DNA of 64,000 nt. Source: G965230615 sp965230615. GTDB lineage: Bacteria; Pseudomonadota; Gammaproteobacteria; HTCC5015. Positions 27,704-36,570 of the stretch are shown here, in pieces; the stretch's first letter is position 1, and each line of letters starts with the position of its first letter. The translations under genes and the position numbers were made by a program. The notes beneath the pieces were generated by a model. That model saw only the letters and a program-made list of their open reading frames with translations. It ran no database searches and was not told where the DNA came from. The stretch spans positions 3,844,001 to 3,908,000 of the forward strand of contig OZ246012.1 in NCBI GenBank assembly GCA_965230615.1, read 5' to 3'.

Positions 27704-29995
27704 CTAGCTTTTCTTTTTGCTGAGTCGGCGTAGAGGCGATTTTTGCTTTAACTTGCGACTTTGTTTGGCTGCGTTATCACGGTCTTTGGCCAGCGCCATA
27801 AATTTTGCCTGGCTGCTAGTTTGCTGCTTTAAGCTTTTGGGGCTGCGCTGTTTATAGCTGCCGTCACTTAGCATATCCCAGGCGCTACGCTGGTCATTCA
27901 GACAAGTATCTAACAGAGTGCGTAGCTCTGTACGGATTTCAGCATTCTCAATTGGCACCAAGACTTCTACACGTTCCTGCAAGTTGCGTAGCATCATATC
28001 CGCCGAACCAATAAAGTATTCTTCTTTGCCCGCATTATGAAAGTAATACACGCGAGAGTGTTCTAAAAAGCGACCAACGATGCTAATAACCGAAATAGAC
28101 TGAGATAAGCCTTCAACGCCAGGACGCAAGCGGCAAGTATCTCTAACGATAAGATCAATTTTTACACCCGCCTGAGATGCCTGGTATAGCGCTCTGGTGA
28201 TATCAGGGTCTTCCAGTGCATTCATCTTAAATTGAATCAAAGCTTTCTCGCCTGCTTCCAAGTGAGTGATTTCACGGTGTATTTTGTCGATTAACGCTTT
28301 TTTGAGTTTGTTGGGGGCAGGGATAATTTTTTTATAATTACGTTTAGGGGTATAACCGGTTGTCAGGTAATTAAAAAGCTCGGTTAAGTCACTGCCAATG
28401 GCTTTGTTGCATGTTAATAGGCTCAAGTCGGTATACAGCCTTGCAGTGCCAGCATGATAGTTGCCGGTGCCAATATGTGCGTAGCGCTGTAAGCCATTAT
28501 AATCCTGGCGTACAACGAGAATAACTTTGCAATGCGTTTTTAAGCCAATAACCCCATAGGTGACATGAATACCTGCTTCTTCCAGTCGACTGGCCCAGCC
28601 GATATTGGCAGCTTCATCAAAGCGTGCTTTTAGTTCAACCGCAACCGCAACCTGCTTACCATTACGCGCAGCATTAATAAGATATTCAATAATTTTGGTA
28701 TCGCTAGAGGTTCGATAAATTGTCATTTTAATGGCTCGAACCTTCGGGTCTTTGCTGGCTTCGCGCAATAAACGAGCAACTGAGCTGGTAAATGTTTCAT
28801 AAGGGTGGTGTACTAAAATATCACCTGCATCACGAATAGCATGAAAAATATTAGGTGTATTGGCCAGACGAGGATGGTCTATTGAATGATGCGGCGTATC
28901 ATACAGGCCGGGTCGTTCAATGCACATTAACTCAAATAAGCTACTCATTGCGAGCATACCGTTTTGCTCAAACACATCTGAGGTATCCGTTAACCCCAGT
29001 TCTAGAGCCAAGCGGTCGCGACGTGAAGTATTCATATCTGTCTGTATAACCATACGCACGATGGGTGCGAATTTACGGTCACGTACTTCAGCTTCGATTA
29101 AAGCCAGTAAATCATCGGCATTAGATTCATCGCGCTCAGTATTCGCGTTACGCGTGACATGAAAAATATCACAGGCATCAACTTCCATATTAGGGAATAA
29201 CAAGTCCAGGTTATTGGACATGATATCTTCTAATAGCACATAGCGATGCTCGCTGCTTTCTAGCTGCACCAAGCGCGGTGTGTCAGTGCCTAATGGTACT
29301 TTCACACGGGCAAGAGAAGTGACATTGTCAGTGGTGGTGCGTAAAGTGACCAGCAGATTAAGTGATAAATTAGATATAAATGGAAATGGGTGAGCTGGGT
29401 CAACCGACTGCGGCGTCACTAATGGAAAAACATTATTTAAATAATAATCTCTGAGTGACTGTTGATCGTCGCTGCTTAGCTCACTGTATTGACTGATCAG
29501 AATATTTTCTGTTTTAAGGGCACTGATAAGAGAAGGCAGTAAGGCATCTTTTTGAGTTTCGAGTTCACGTACGATTGCATTACATTCTTCGAGCTGCTGT
29601 CGTGGGCTGCGGCCATCAATCGTTAAGTCTTGTACGCCTGCGCCTAATTGCTCCTTTAAACCACCAATTCGTTTCATGAAAAATTCGTCAATATTAGCAC
29701 TCACAATAGCAACAAATTTAATGCGTTCTAATAGTGGTGTTCTTTCATCCTGGGCCTCATGCAACACGCGACGATTGAACTCCAACCAGGTCAGCTCACG
29801 ATTTAGGTACCACTCCGGGTTGCTTAAATCTTTGTTTGAGATGCTAGCGGTATCTTCAGCAGGTTCAGGTATGACTTCAGGCGATGTATTCATAGTGTGT
29901 GTACTGTTTTCTGTTGTAAGGTCGTCTTTCATCAGGTTTTTCGCAGATTTACCAGTCTCTTTAATTGGATGACATATATCCGAAGTAGGTATCAT
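27704..29995 (-). CDS. ppk1: Polyphosphate kinase 1
   Basis: Ppk1 reversibly polymerises the ATP gamma-phosphate into polyphosphate. The 763-residue product contains the N-domain (WYLNRELTWLEFNRRVL near residue 62), the catalytic phospholipase-D-like halves, and the autophosphorylated histidine in LEHSRVYYFHNAGKEEY near residue 645. An N-terminal low-complexity stretch of about 55 residues precedes the conserved domain, and ATGs at 29932 and 29893 are possible alternative starts; no start has a clear ribosome binding site. The C-terminus is a Lys/Arg-rich tail. A promoter with a Pho-box-like element lies upstream. Confidence 0.96.
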   Translation of the reverse strand: MIPTSDICHPIKETGKSAKNLMKDDLTTENSTHTMNTSPEVIPEPAEDTASISNKDLSNPEWYLNRELTWLEFNRRVLHEAQDERTPLLERIKFVAIVSANIDEFFMKRIGGLKEQLGAGVQDLTIDGRSPRQQLEECNAIVRELETQKDALLPSLISALKTENILISQYSELSSDDQQSLRDYYLNNVFPLVTPQSVDPAHPFPFISNLSLNLLVTLRTTTDNVTSLARVKVPLGTDTPRLVQLESSEHRYVLLEDIMSNNLDLLFPNMEVDACDIFHVTRNANTERDESNADDLLALIEAEVRDRKFAPIVRMVIQTDMNTSRRDRLALELGLTDTSDVFEQNGMLAMSSLFELMCIERPGLYDTPHHSIDHPRLANTPNIFHAIRDAGDILVHHPYETFTSSVARLLREASKDPKVRAIKMTIYRTSSDTKIIEYLINAARNGKQVAVAVELKARFDEAANIGWASRLEEAGIHVTYGVIGLKTHCKVILVVRQDYNGLQRYAHIGTGNYHAGTARLYTDLSLLTCNKAIGSDLTELFNYLTTGYTPKRNYKKIIPAPNKLKKALIDKIHREITHLEAGEKALIQFKMNALEDPDITRALYQASQAGVKIDLIVRDTCRLRPGVEGLSQSISVISIVGRFLEHSRVYYFHNAGKEEYFIGSADMMLRNLQERVEVLVPIENAEIRTELRTLLDTCLNDQRSAWDMLSDGSYKQRSPKSLKQQTSSQAKFMALAKDRDNAAKQSRKLKQKSPLRRLSKKKS

Positions 29996-30054
29996 GCCGA
30001 GGCTAATGCTATTAGCGGTCAGTTTTTAATAACGGTCTCTGTAAACCGTATACT

Positions 30055-30087
30055 ATTATAGTTTGCTCTAAGGTTGTATGGTTACAG
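30055..30087 (-). promoter_or_regulatory. Candidate Pho-box promoter of ppk1
   Basis: On the minus strand CTGTAAC (30081-30087) and CAACCTT (30070-30076) are phased 11 bp apart, and a consensus -10 TATAAT (30055-30060) follows 9 nt after the second unit. The first unit matches PhoB half-sites; the second is weak. Confidence 0.5.
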
Positions 30088-30211
30088 TTATATTAAATCT
30101 GATTACTGTGCCAGAATTCATGGCACAGAGCTTATCTCAAAATGTCACCAGAAATATTATTGGGGCAAAAGCGTAGTTTGTCGGGAATAAATAAGCATTT
30201 TGCGATCCGTT

Positions 30212-31051
30212 TTAGCTATCATCTAGCAACAAAGACAAGTCAATAGCCTGGATATCTTTGGTGAGGATACCGAGTGAAATAAAGTCAATGCCCGTTTCGG
30301 CAATGGCGAGAATGTTGTCCAGTGTTATGCCCCCAGACGCTTCCAGTGGGATACTGTCGGTAGTTTGCATTGCCTGACTAATTTGCTCAATGGAAAAGTT
30401 GTCCAGTAATATGCGGTCTGGTTTGGCTGCCGCCGCTTCTGCTAGCTGCGGCAACGTTTCGACCTCTACTTCAAGGAGTAACTTTGAGTTATGTTGCCTT
30501 GCCAGTTCGATAGCCGCTGAGACGCTACCTGCTGCTGTGATATGGTTTTCTTTGATAAGAAAAGCATCAAATAAGCCTTGCCGATGATTCCGGCAGCCAC
30601 CGCATCGAACGGCATATTTTTGCGCAACGCGTAAGCCTGGAATAGTTTTGCGTGTGTCCAGCAATGTTACACCAGTGCCTGCAACAGCATCGGCATAGCG
30701 CCTGGAAATTGTTGCGGTGCCACTTAAGGTTTGGAGAAAGTTTAACATACAGCGCTCAGCTGTTAAGACGCTGCGGGTCGGACCGCTAAGCTCAACAATA
30801 ATGCTGTCTGTGGTGAGAGTCTCACCATCATCAAAGTGCCATTTGGCGCTAATGCTTTGATCGGTTTGCCTTAATATCTCTTCAACCCATGGGCGACCAG
30901 CGAGCACAGCATTTTGTCGGCTAATGATATTCGCTTTACAACGCTTGTCGATGGGAATAAGAGCAGCGGTGACATCACCGCTACCGATATCTTCATTTAA
31001 TGCGCGTTCAACATCAGCTTGAATAAATTTATAAGCAGGCGCTCGAGGCAT
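30212..31051 (-). CDS. nadC: Quinolinate phosphoribosyltransferase
   Basis: NadC converts quinolinate and PRPP to nicotinate mononucleotide in de novo NAD synthesis. The 279-residue product has the N-terminal alpha/beta domain (ALNEDIGSGDVTAALIP) and the active-site residues in LLDTRKTIPGLRVAQKYAVRCGGCRNHR (residues about 133-160), ending with LEASGGITLDNI and DFISLGILT. It starts 22 nt after the upstream symporter stop, so it is probably translated from the same transcript. Confidence 0.96.
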   Translation of the reverse strand: MPRAPAYKFIQADVERALNEDIGSGDVTAALIPIDKRCKANIISRQNAVLAGRPWVEEILRQTDQSISAKWHFDDGETLTTDSIIVELSGPTRSVLTAERCMLNFLQTLSGTATISRRYADAVAGTGVTLLDTRKTIPGLRVAQKYAVRCGGCRNHRQGLFDAFLIKENHITAAGSVSAAIELARQHNSKLLLEVEVETLPQLAEAAAAKPDRILLDNFSIEQISQAMQTTDSIPLEASGGITLDNILAIAETGIDFISLGILTKDIQAIDLSLLLDDS

Positions 31052-31072
31052 TCGTAATAGTTTCTCTATAGT

Positions 31073-32419
31073 CTAAGTGTTTTGCTTAAAGTAATCGTTT
31101 TTAAGCTTAATTAATAAACCAGTAAGTAGTACTAAAGCCACTAGGTTAGGTAAAGCCATAAGTACGGTGGTGATATCAGCTAAATTCCAAACCAGCTGCA
31201 ATGGAATAGCTGCACCAACAATGACTAATAAAGTATAAATAATGCGATAGGGCAGAATGGCTTTTTCTCCAAAAATAAACTTAATACTGCGGTCGCCATA
31301 ATAGGACCATGACAACATGGTCGAAAAAGAAAATAGTACAATACTTACACCAATAACCCAAGCACCGGCGGCACCCAGCCCAGCGTGAAAAGCGGTTGCT
31401 GTTATCGATGTACTACCGCTGGCAATCTCGTGCGCGCCAGTTGTAATAATCGCTAGCCCTGTCATCGTGCAGATAATTAAAGTATCAACAAAGGGTTCTA
31501 ACATAGCAACGGAACCTTCTTTGGCTGGAATATCTGTTTTAGCGGCGGCATGTGCCATCGCTGAAGAACCTAATCCGGCCTCGTTGGAAAACAAACCACG
31601 CACAATACCCCAGCGAATCGCTTCGCCAACAGCAGCACCACCAACAGCCCAAGGGTTTAAGGCATGATTAAAAATGGACAGCAGTGCCTTTGGAATTTCG
31701 CCAGCGTGCATGAACAGTACAATTAATGCTGCGATAATATAAAGTGTTGCCATAAAAGGCACGATAGTAGCGGCAACTTTGGCAATGCGCTTAACGCCAC
31801 CCAGGATAACGAGGCCCACTGGGATGGCGAATATAATGCCCACAATCCAACCTTGTTGCTTAAGATTGGGCCAAATAAATGCCAGGCCATCTACGACAGA
31901 ATTGGCTTGCACCAGGTTGCCAATAACAATTGCTGTAATCACGGCAAAAAAAGCATAAAGAATTGCTAAACGCTTCATTTTTAAACCGTTGAGCAGCGTG
32001 TACATAGGGCCACCTGCCACATCGCCGTTAGCGCCAACTTCGCGGAACTTGACGGCTAATGTTGACTCAGCAAATTTGGTAGCCATACCAAAAGTAGCGG
32101 TTACCCACATCCAAAATAAAGCACCAGGGCCTCCCAATGAAATGGCGGTAGCAACACCCGCGATATTACCCATGCCAACGGTAGCGGAAAGCGCGGTAGA
32201 GAGGGCCTGAAAATGATTCACTTCGCCAGCGCTTTGTTCTGCTTGGGAGCGTCCAAATACAATGCTAATCGCCCGCTTAAAACCAAGGATTTGAATAAAG
32301 CGTAATCTGATGGTTAGATAAAAGCCAGTTCCAACAAGAATACAGAGCGTTAGCCAATTGTAGGAAACTGCATAGGCAAAGTTGCCTGTTATCTCAGTGA
32401 GTTGCTCAATAAAGTTCAT
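31073..32419 (-). CDS. AGCS-family sodium:alanine/glycine symporter
   Basis: A 448-residue integral membrane protein of the alanine or glycine:cation symporter family, importing a small neutral amino acid with Na+. Recognisable are the signature block GGPGALFWMWVTATFGMATKFAE near residue 90, the GMGNIAGVATAISLGGPGA region, and NEAGLGSSAMAHAAAKTD near residue 276. About eleven transmembrane helices are expected. It precedes nadC by 22 nt in the same orientation; the link to NAD synthesis is not obvious. Substrate specificity cannot be read from sequence. Confidence 0.93.
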   Translation of the reverse strand: MNFIEQLTEITGNFAYAVSYNWLTLCILVGTGFYLTIRLRFIQILGFKRAISIVFGRSQAEQSAGEVNHFQALSTALSATVGMGNIAGVATAISLGGPGALFWMWVTATFGMATKFAESTLAVKFREVGANGDVAGGPMYTLLNGLKMKRLAILYAFFAVITAIVIGNLVQANSVVDGLAFIWPNLKQQGWIVGIIFAIPVGLVILGGVKRIAKVAATIVPFMATLYIIAALIVLFMHAGEIPKALLSIFNHALNPWAVGGAAVGEAIRWGIVRGLFSNEAGLGSSAMAHAAAKTDIPAKEGSVAMLEPFVDTLIICTMTGLAIITTGAHEIASGSTSITATAFHAGLGAAGAWVIGVSIVLFSFSTMLSWSYYGDRSIKFIFGEKAILPYRIIYTLLVIVGAAIPLQLVWNLADITTVLMALPNLVALVLLTGLLIKLKNDYFKQNT

Positions 32420-32603
32420 AATGGGCCTCAGGATGCGCTACAGGGGCGTCATGCCCCTGTCATAATGGGATGTGCGCAAGTGTACCTGCCTTTGCGCTTG
32501 TTGGGAATGAGTCTGCCAGCAGGCTGTAAAATTGTTCGTGGTGTAGGTGATTTCACGTATTTCAATAAGATGAAATGATATTGTTATTCCGTCAAGGGCA
32601 GGG

Positions 32604-32621
32604 TTCATACTTTAGTTGGAT
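32604..32621 (+). repeat. 18-bp direct repeat, copy 1
   Basis: TTCATACTTTAGTTGGAT, repeated exactly at 32949-32966 with a 345-bp offset. This may be a regulator-binding sequence or the residue of a duplication. Confidence 0.75.
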
Positions 32622-32948
32622 GCACGCTTGAGCTGCTTTTCTTATACTGATTTTGTGTTCACTGCTTGGTGCCCATACTGAGTCGAGTGTACTTTAATCT
32701 AAGCAGCCATTGTGTTGTGAATGATGATGAGTGTTCTCGGTGCGGGCTAACAGTATGGCATCAATCAGTTATTTTTTGAGTTGCTCGTTCTTTATCCTAT
32801 TGTTTATATAAAAATAACAGCTTTTGTTGTTTTCTGTTGTGCGGTGTTTGTGCATTTGACTGGCTTTGTATAGCAGTGCGGTTTGTGGTTTTTTATGCTT
32901 ATATATTCTTTGCGGATGTTAATAGTTATCATCAAATTAAATTTCACT

Positions 32949-32966
32949 TTCATACTTTAGTTGGAT
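32949..32966 (+). repeat. 18-bp direct repeat, copy 2
   Basis: Exact second copy of the 18-bp sequence at 32604-32621. The flanking bases differ, apart from a short degenerate GC-containing extension. Confidence 0.75.
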
Positions 32967-33239
32967 ACGCGGCAGGCATTTATTTTCTATACTTTGTTCC
33001 GTTGCTAGGGGTGTGGCGGTTGATATGGGGGCATCAAATGATGTCATGGGCTACCCGATAATGTATCAGCCGCCCTCCACATGGATAAAAGAAAAATAAC
33101 CCAATATGCCAGAGATTTCCTCAGGAACGGGCTACCTGATAGCAAGCATATTATATGGGAAAGGAAACAGGGAATAACTTTAAGCTAACAATAATAAAAA
33201 GAACGATAATAATAAAATGTAATACATGACTAACATTGG

Positions 33240-33285
33240 GCCGCCTAGTGGTAACACTCGGCGGCTTTTGATTTTTTGTTTTTGT
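33240..33285 (+). terminator. Plus-strand intrinsic terminator without an obvious upstream gene
   Basis: GCCGCCTAGTG (33240-33250) pairs with CACTCGGCGGC (33255-33265) with one mismatch and a GTAA loop, followed by TTTTGATTTTTTG. The T tract follows only on the plus strand, so it does not serve the minus-strand arsC. Confidence 0.8.
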
Positions 33286-33301
33286 GAGAGTGGACTTAGC
33301 G

Positions 33302-33688
33302 CTATAAATCCTGGATTAAAGCTTGTACTTTTTCTCCAATATAGTCCCGTGTCTGCCGAAACTCATCGGCTGATTTATGTTTAGGATCATCAATGCCCCA
33401 GTCTTCACGGCGATGAGCCTGTATAAAAGGGCACTCATCACCACAGCCCATTGTGATCACTGCATCGTAAGTAATTTGTGGAATCTCATCGAGTGATTGT
33501 GACTGATGTTGTGTCAGGTCATAGTCAAGCTCTTGCATAAATTCTATTGCGCGCTCATTAACTTTTCCAGATGGCTTAGAGCCAGCGCTGAAGATTTTGA
33601 TATCTGCTGGAGCGTGTATATGTCCAAAAGCTTCAGCCATTTGACTGCGACAAGAATTTTCGATGCAAACGAATAAAATATTTTTCAT
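33302..33688 (-). CDS. arsC: Arsenate reductase, LMW-phosphatase type
   Basis: A 128-residue ArsC of the low-molecular-weight tyrosine phosphatase fold, reducing arsenate to arsenite. The P-loop CIENSCR (C8 to R14) is the CX5R nucleophile loop; the resolving cysteines C82 and C86 sit in GCGDEC; and the catalytic acid loop is DWGIDDP at residues 96-102. The fold and cysteine arrangement match the thioredoxin- or mycothiol-linked reductases rather than the glutaredoxin-linked plasmid R773 type. The aquaporin gene lies 47 nt upstream in the same orientation; no arsR or arsB is visible. Confidence 0.93.
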   Translation of the reverse strand: MKNILFVCIENSCRSQMAEAFGHIHAPADIKIFSAGSKPSGKVNERAIEFMQELDYDLTQHQSQSLDEIPQITYDAVITMGCGDECPFIQAHRREDWGIDDPKHKSADEFRQTRDYIGEKVQALIQDL

Positions 33689-33735
33689 AGTAAATAATTC
33701 CTAGAGTCCAAAATACCTGGGTGAGCTTGCGAGTT

Positions 33736-34407
33736 TTATTGTGGTTGGCAGCAGTTTTTGTTCTGTGTTAGTCGGCAGCCAGTGACAGCCAGTCGTGCAC
33801 CTATGCAGGGTGCGAGCAGATAAAGCCATAAGGTATCCCATTGTGCTGCCCAGACAGCTGGGCCCAGTGAGCGTGCTGGGTTCATTGAGGCGCCAGTGAT
33901 TGGGCCAGCAAAAAAAGCTTCGAGTCCGACTGTGCCACCGACCGTAAGCGCAATGAATAACAGCCCTGGTTTTAATGCACTCACATTTAAAATAACAGCA
34001 ACTAATACAAAGCTTAAAAAGATTTCCAGCAGGAAAGCTTGTGCTTGACTGATAGAAGGTCCTGGCAGGCTTGCGCCAAGATTATTTGGCTGTTCGAAAA
34101 ATAAAAATAATAAACCCGCTGCAGCTAAAGCGCCACAGCACTGACTGAAAATATAAGACAGCATGTCTTTGGATGATATTTGTCCGCAGAAACGAAAGGC
34201 AATGGTGACCGCTGGGTTGATATGGGCACCGGAGATGGGGCCCAGTAATAAAATCATAGCAGCGACAATCAAGCCAAACGAGAGTGCAATACCCAGCAGC
34301 CCAATCGCTTCGCTATTGAACTCATGATACGCCGCAGAACCAGCGCCAATCAGTACGAGTAAGAAAGTGCCGGCAAATTCGGCGATATAAGTTTTGTTGA
34401 GCCACAT
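33736..34407 (-). CDS. Aquaporin / MIP-family channel, possibly arsenite-conducting
   Basis: A six-helix MIP channel with both pore motifs: AHINPAVT and ASMNPARS. I start it at the ATG at 34407 (MWLNKTYIAEFAGTFLLV), which matches the family N-terminus; the frame is open to an ATG at 34506, which would add 33 atypical residues. The last 13 residues contain three cysteines (CRLTQNKNCCQPQ), an unusual tail. Placement directly before arsC recalls the AqpS-ArsC pair of Sinorhizobium meliloti, in which a channel lets arsenite made by ArsC leave the cell. Water or glycerol transport remains possible. Confidence 0.88.
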   Translation of the reverse strand: MWLNKTYIAEFAGTFLLVLIGAGSAAYHEFNSEAIGLLGIALSFGLIVAAMILLLGPISGAHINPAVTIAFRFCGQISSKDMLSYIFSQCCGALAAAGLLFLFFEQPNNLGASLPGPSISQAQAFLLEIFLSFVLVAVILNVSALKPGLLFIALTVGGTVGLEAFFAGPITGASMNPARSLGPAVWAAQWDTLWLYLLAPCIGARLAVTGCRLTQNKNCCQPQ

Positions 34408-34552
34408 AACGTTAATATACGCGTTTTTTTTAACAAAGTGATTAAAAGTAAGTTGTTGTACGAATAAAGCAGCTGAGGAGGGCGGTTTTATTTTTATTTT
34501 CAACATGCTAAGCTGATTAAAAACAAAATATTAAGACTAAAGACCAAATATC

Positions 34553-35563
34553 ATGCTTAATTCAGCCCAGCAGCGCAAGCCTGCAGTTGCCATCGAAAGC
34601 GATTTTAGTTGTGACCAAATTAAACCCAGCAAATATGTGCCTACGCTCCAAGAAGATGTGAGTTCTGGCTTGTTAACTAAGCCCCGCAGTTTACCACCAA
34701 AGTACTTTTATGATGAAGTCGGTTCGGACTTGTTTGATCAAATATGTGATACCAAAGAGTATTACCCAACACGGGCAGAGTCGGCGTTGTTGCAGGAGTT
34801 TGCGGCTAGCATAATCGAGTTGACTACGCCTTCAAATATTATTGAGCTTGGTAGTGGGACATCCCGCAAAACTCGTCACTTACTAGATATGTGTGAGCAG
34901 CAAGGTTTGAGTCCTAAATATTGGCCTATGGATGTCTGTGAGCCGCTACTGCGTGATGTTGCTAAGGACTTAATGCAAGCCTATCCATGGTTAAATGTGA
35001 ATGCTTTGGTGGGCGATTATCATGGTGGCTTTGCTCATTTCCCGAGTATCGCTGATAGTTTGTATGTTTTTATCGGTGGCACAATTGGTAATTTCGAGCA
35101 TAAACAGGCTGTGACACTGCTATCTGAGTTACGCGAAACCATGGCGGAAGGTTGTAGCTTGTTACTTGGTTTTGACCGAATTAAAGATAGTGATGTTTTG
35201 CAAGCAGCTTATAACGATGCTGCGGGTGTGACAGCCGCATTTAATCTCAATTTGCTCAATGTCTTGAATAAAGATTTGGAAGCGAATTTTGATGCCGGTG
35301 GCTTTCGCCATACCGCTATATATAATAGTGAAGCCCAACGGATAGAGATGTATTTAATTGCCCAGCAGGAGCAGAAAGTCGATATTCTTGGTATGGGTGA
35401 AACGTTGCATATGTACAAAGATGAAAAGATACTCACAGAGATCAGCCGCAAGTTTACCTTGGAATCTATGACGCAATTACTGGATGAAAGCGGCTATCGG
35501 GTTGATAATCACTTTGAAGCAAGCCAAGGGTTCTACTCTCTTGTGTTAGCGAGCCCTGCCTGA
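34553..35563 (+). CDS. egtD: L-histidine N-alpha-methyltransferase EgtD
   Basis: EgtD trimethylates histidine to hercynine, the first step of ergothioneine synthesis. The 336-residue product shows the conserved N-terminal segment SLPPKYFYDEVGSDLFDQIC, the SAM-binding motif IIELGSGTSRKTRHLL near residue 98, the GGTIGNFE motif near residue 180, and the histidine-contacting FDAGGFRHTAIYN near residue 250. The usual partner egtB (hercynine sulfoxide synthase) is not adjacent and does not occur in the window. The gene is divergent from the aquaporin-arsC pair. Confidence 0.95.
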   Translation: MLNSAQQRKPAVAIESDFSCDQIKPSKYVPTLQEDVSSGLLTKPRSLPPKYFYDEVGSDLFDQICDTKEYYPTRAESALLQEFAASIIELTTPSNIIELGSGTSRKTRHLLDMCEQQGLSPKYWPMDVCEPLLRDVAKDLMQAYPWLNVNALVGDYHGGFAHFPSIADSLYVFIGGTIGNFEHKQAVTLLSELRETMAEGCSLLLGFDRIKDSDVLQAAYNDAAGVTAAFNLNLLNVLNKDLEANFDAGGFRHTAIYNSEAQRIEMYLIAQQEQKVDILGMGETLHMYKDEKILTEISRKFTLESMTQLLDESGYRVDNHFEASQGFYSLVLASPA

Positions 35564-35681
35564 TTTTTTATCTTCTTGATTGCCTTCAATCAGCCTGCGA
35601 CTACAAATTTTGTCGCTAAATGGCCTTTTTGGAAGTTTGATTATTATTTGCAAGTCATAATAATCTGAACTTTGTCTATAA

Positions 35682-35715
35682 TTGTAACTGCGATGTAACA
35701 AAGCCTTCATAAAAT
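35682..35715 (+). promoter_or_regulatory. Pho box and -10 of phoB
   Basis: Three PhoB half-site-like units are phased at exactly 11 bp: TTGTAAC (35682), ATGTAAC (35693) and CCTTCAT (35704). A -10-like TAAAAT (35710-35715) lies 10 nt after the second unit, the spacing seen at characterised Pho promoters. Confidence 0.8.
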
Positions 35716-35779
35716 CCTATCGCGTCGTAACTTGGTATATATAGACGTTTTAATAAGTCGTTACATGGTCCCTGAGAAT

Positions 35780-36469
35780 ATGAGTGCCAAACACGTATTG
35801 ATAGTTGAAGATGAAGTTGCCATCCGTGAAATGGTTGGTTTTGCAATGCGGCGCGCTGGCTATGTGCTCAGTGAAGCTGCCGATGGGCGTGAAGCGCAAA
35901 TTCAAGTAGCCGAGCAAGTCCCAGATGTTGTACTGATGGACTGGATGCTGCCTGATGTGAGTGGTATAGAGCTGGTGCGCCAATTTAAGCGCGATGAGCT
36001 CACCAAGAAAGTGCCCATTATTATGTTAACAGCGCGTAGTGAAGAAGATGATAAAGTTTACGGGCTAGATGCTGGCGCTGACGATTATGTGACAAAGCCT
36101 TTTTCACCAAAAGAGCTGCTGGCACGAATCAGGGCGGTATTGAGACGGGGAGATGGGCAGGATGAGGAAGAAATCATCCGAATTGGTGAGTTGGAACTTA
36201 ACAGTAGTTCGCACCGTGTGAGTGCTGGTCAGCGTGAAATTAGCATGGGGCCGACTGAGTTTCGCTTGCTAAAGTTTTTTATGACTCATCAAGATCGGGT
36301 CTATAGCCGAGCGCAATTGCTGGATCATGTCTGGGGACGCAATGCCTATGTTGAAGATCGCACAGTTGATGTGCATGTATTGCGGCTGCGTAAGCTTTTA
36401 AAGCCCTTTGATTTTCACTCTTTGATCCAGACCGTGCGGGGTTCAGGGTACCGTTTTTCCGGTAAATAA
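35780..36469 (+). CDS. phoB: Phosphate regulon response regulator PhoB
   Basis: An OmpR/PhoB-type regulator of 229 residues from the ATG at 35780 (MSAKHVLIVEDE). The receiver domain has the acidic pocket VEDE, the phospho-acceptor aspartate in VVLMDWMLPD (about residue 54), the T/S switch in IIMLTARS and K in YVTKPFSPKE. The C-terminal winged helix carries LLDHVWGRNAYVEDRTVDVHVLRLRK. An upstream in-frame ATG at 35765 and a start at 35732 are less likely. It is preceded by its own Pho box, implying autoregulation, and followed by phoR after 101 nt. Confidence 0.96.
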   Translation: MSAKHVLIVEDEVAIREMVGFAMRRAGYVLSEAADGREAQIQVAEQVPDVVLMDWMLPDVSGIELVRQFKRDELTKKVPIIMLTARSEEDDKVYGLDAGADDYVTKPFSPKELLARIRAVLRRGDGQDEEEIIRIGELELNSSSHRVSAGQREISMGPTEFRLLKFFMTHQDRVYSRAQLLDHVWGRNAYVEDRTVDVHVLRLRKLLKPFDFHSLIQTVRGSGYRFSGK

Positions 36470-36570
36470 GCTGTCTTTTCTTCTGATATCAGCAGCAAAG
36501 TAGTAAAGTATTGGTTCGGTACCGATAATGAGTATTCGGTATGGCCTGTTGATTGTGTGTGAGATGAATA

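Larger units (their letters stand above)
32420..33301. other. Long AT-rich intergenic region (882 bp)
   Basis: No convincing protein gene lies here. I see a perfect hairpin ACAGGGGC/GCCCCTGT at 32440-32460 just upstream of the symporter, two exact 18-bp direct repeats (32604-32621 and 32949-32966), and a plus-strand terminator at 33240-33285. A 74-codon TTG-initiated ORF at 32837-33061 has no ribosome binding site and overlaps the second repeat. The terminator implies a plus-strand transcript, possibly a small RNA. Confidence 0.6.

Noticed and set aside
32837..33061. 74-codon hydrophobic plus-strand ORF in the 882-bp gap
   Set aside because: It has a TTG start, no ribosome binding site, an odd composition, and overlaps an 18-bp repeat, so it does not look coding.
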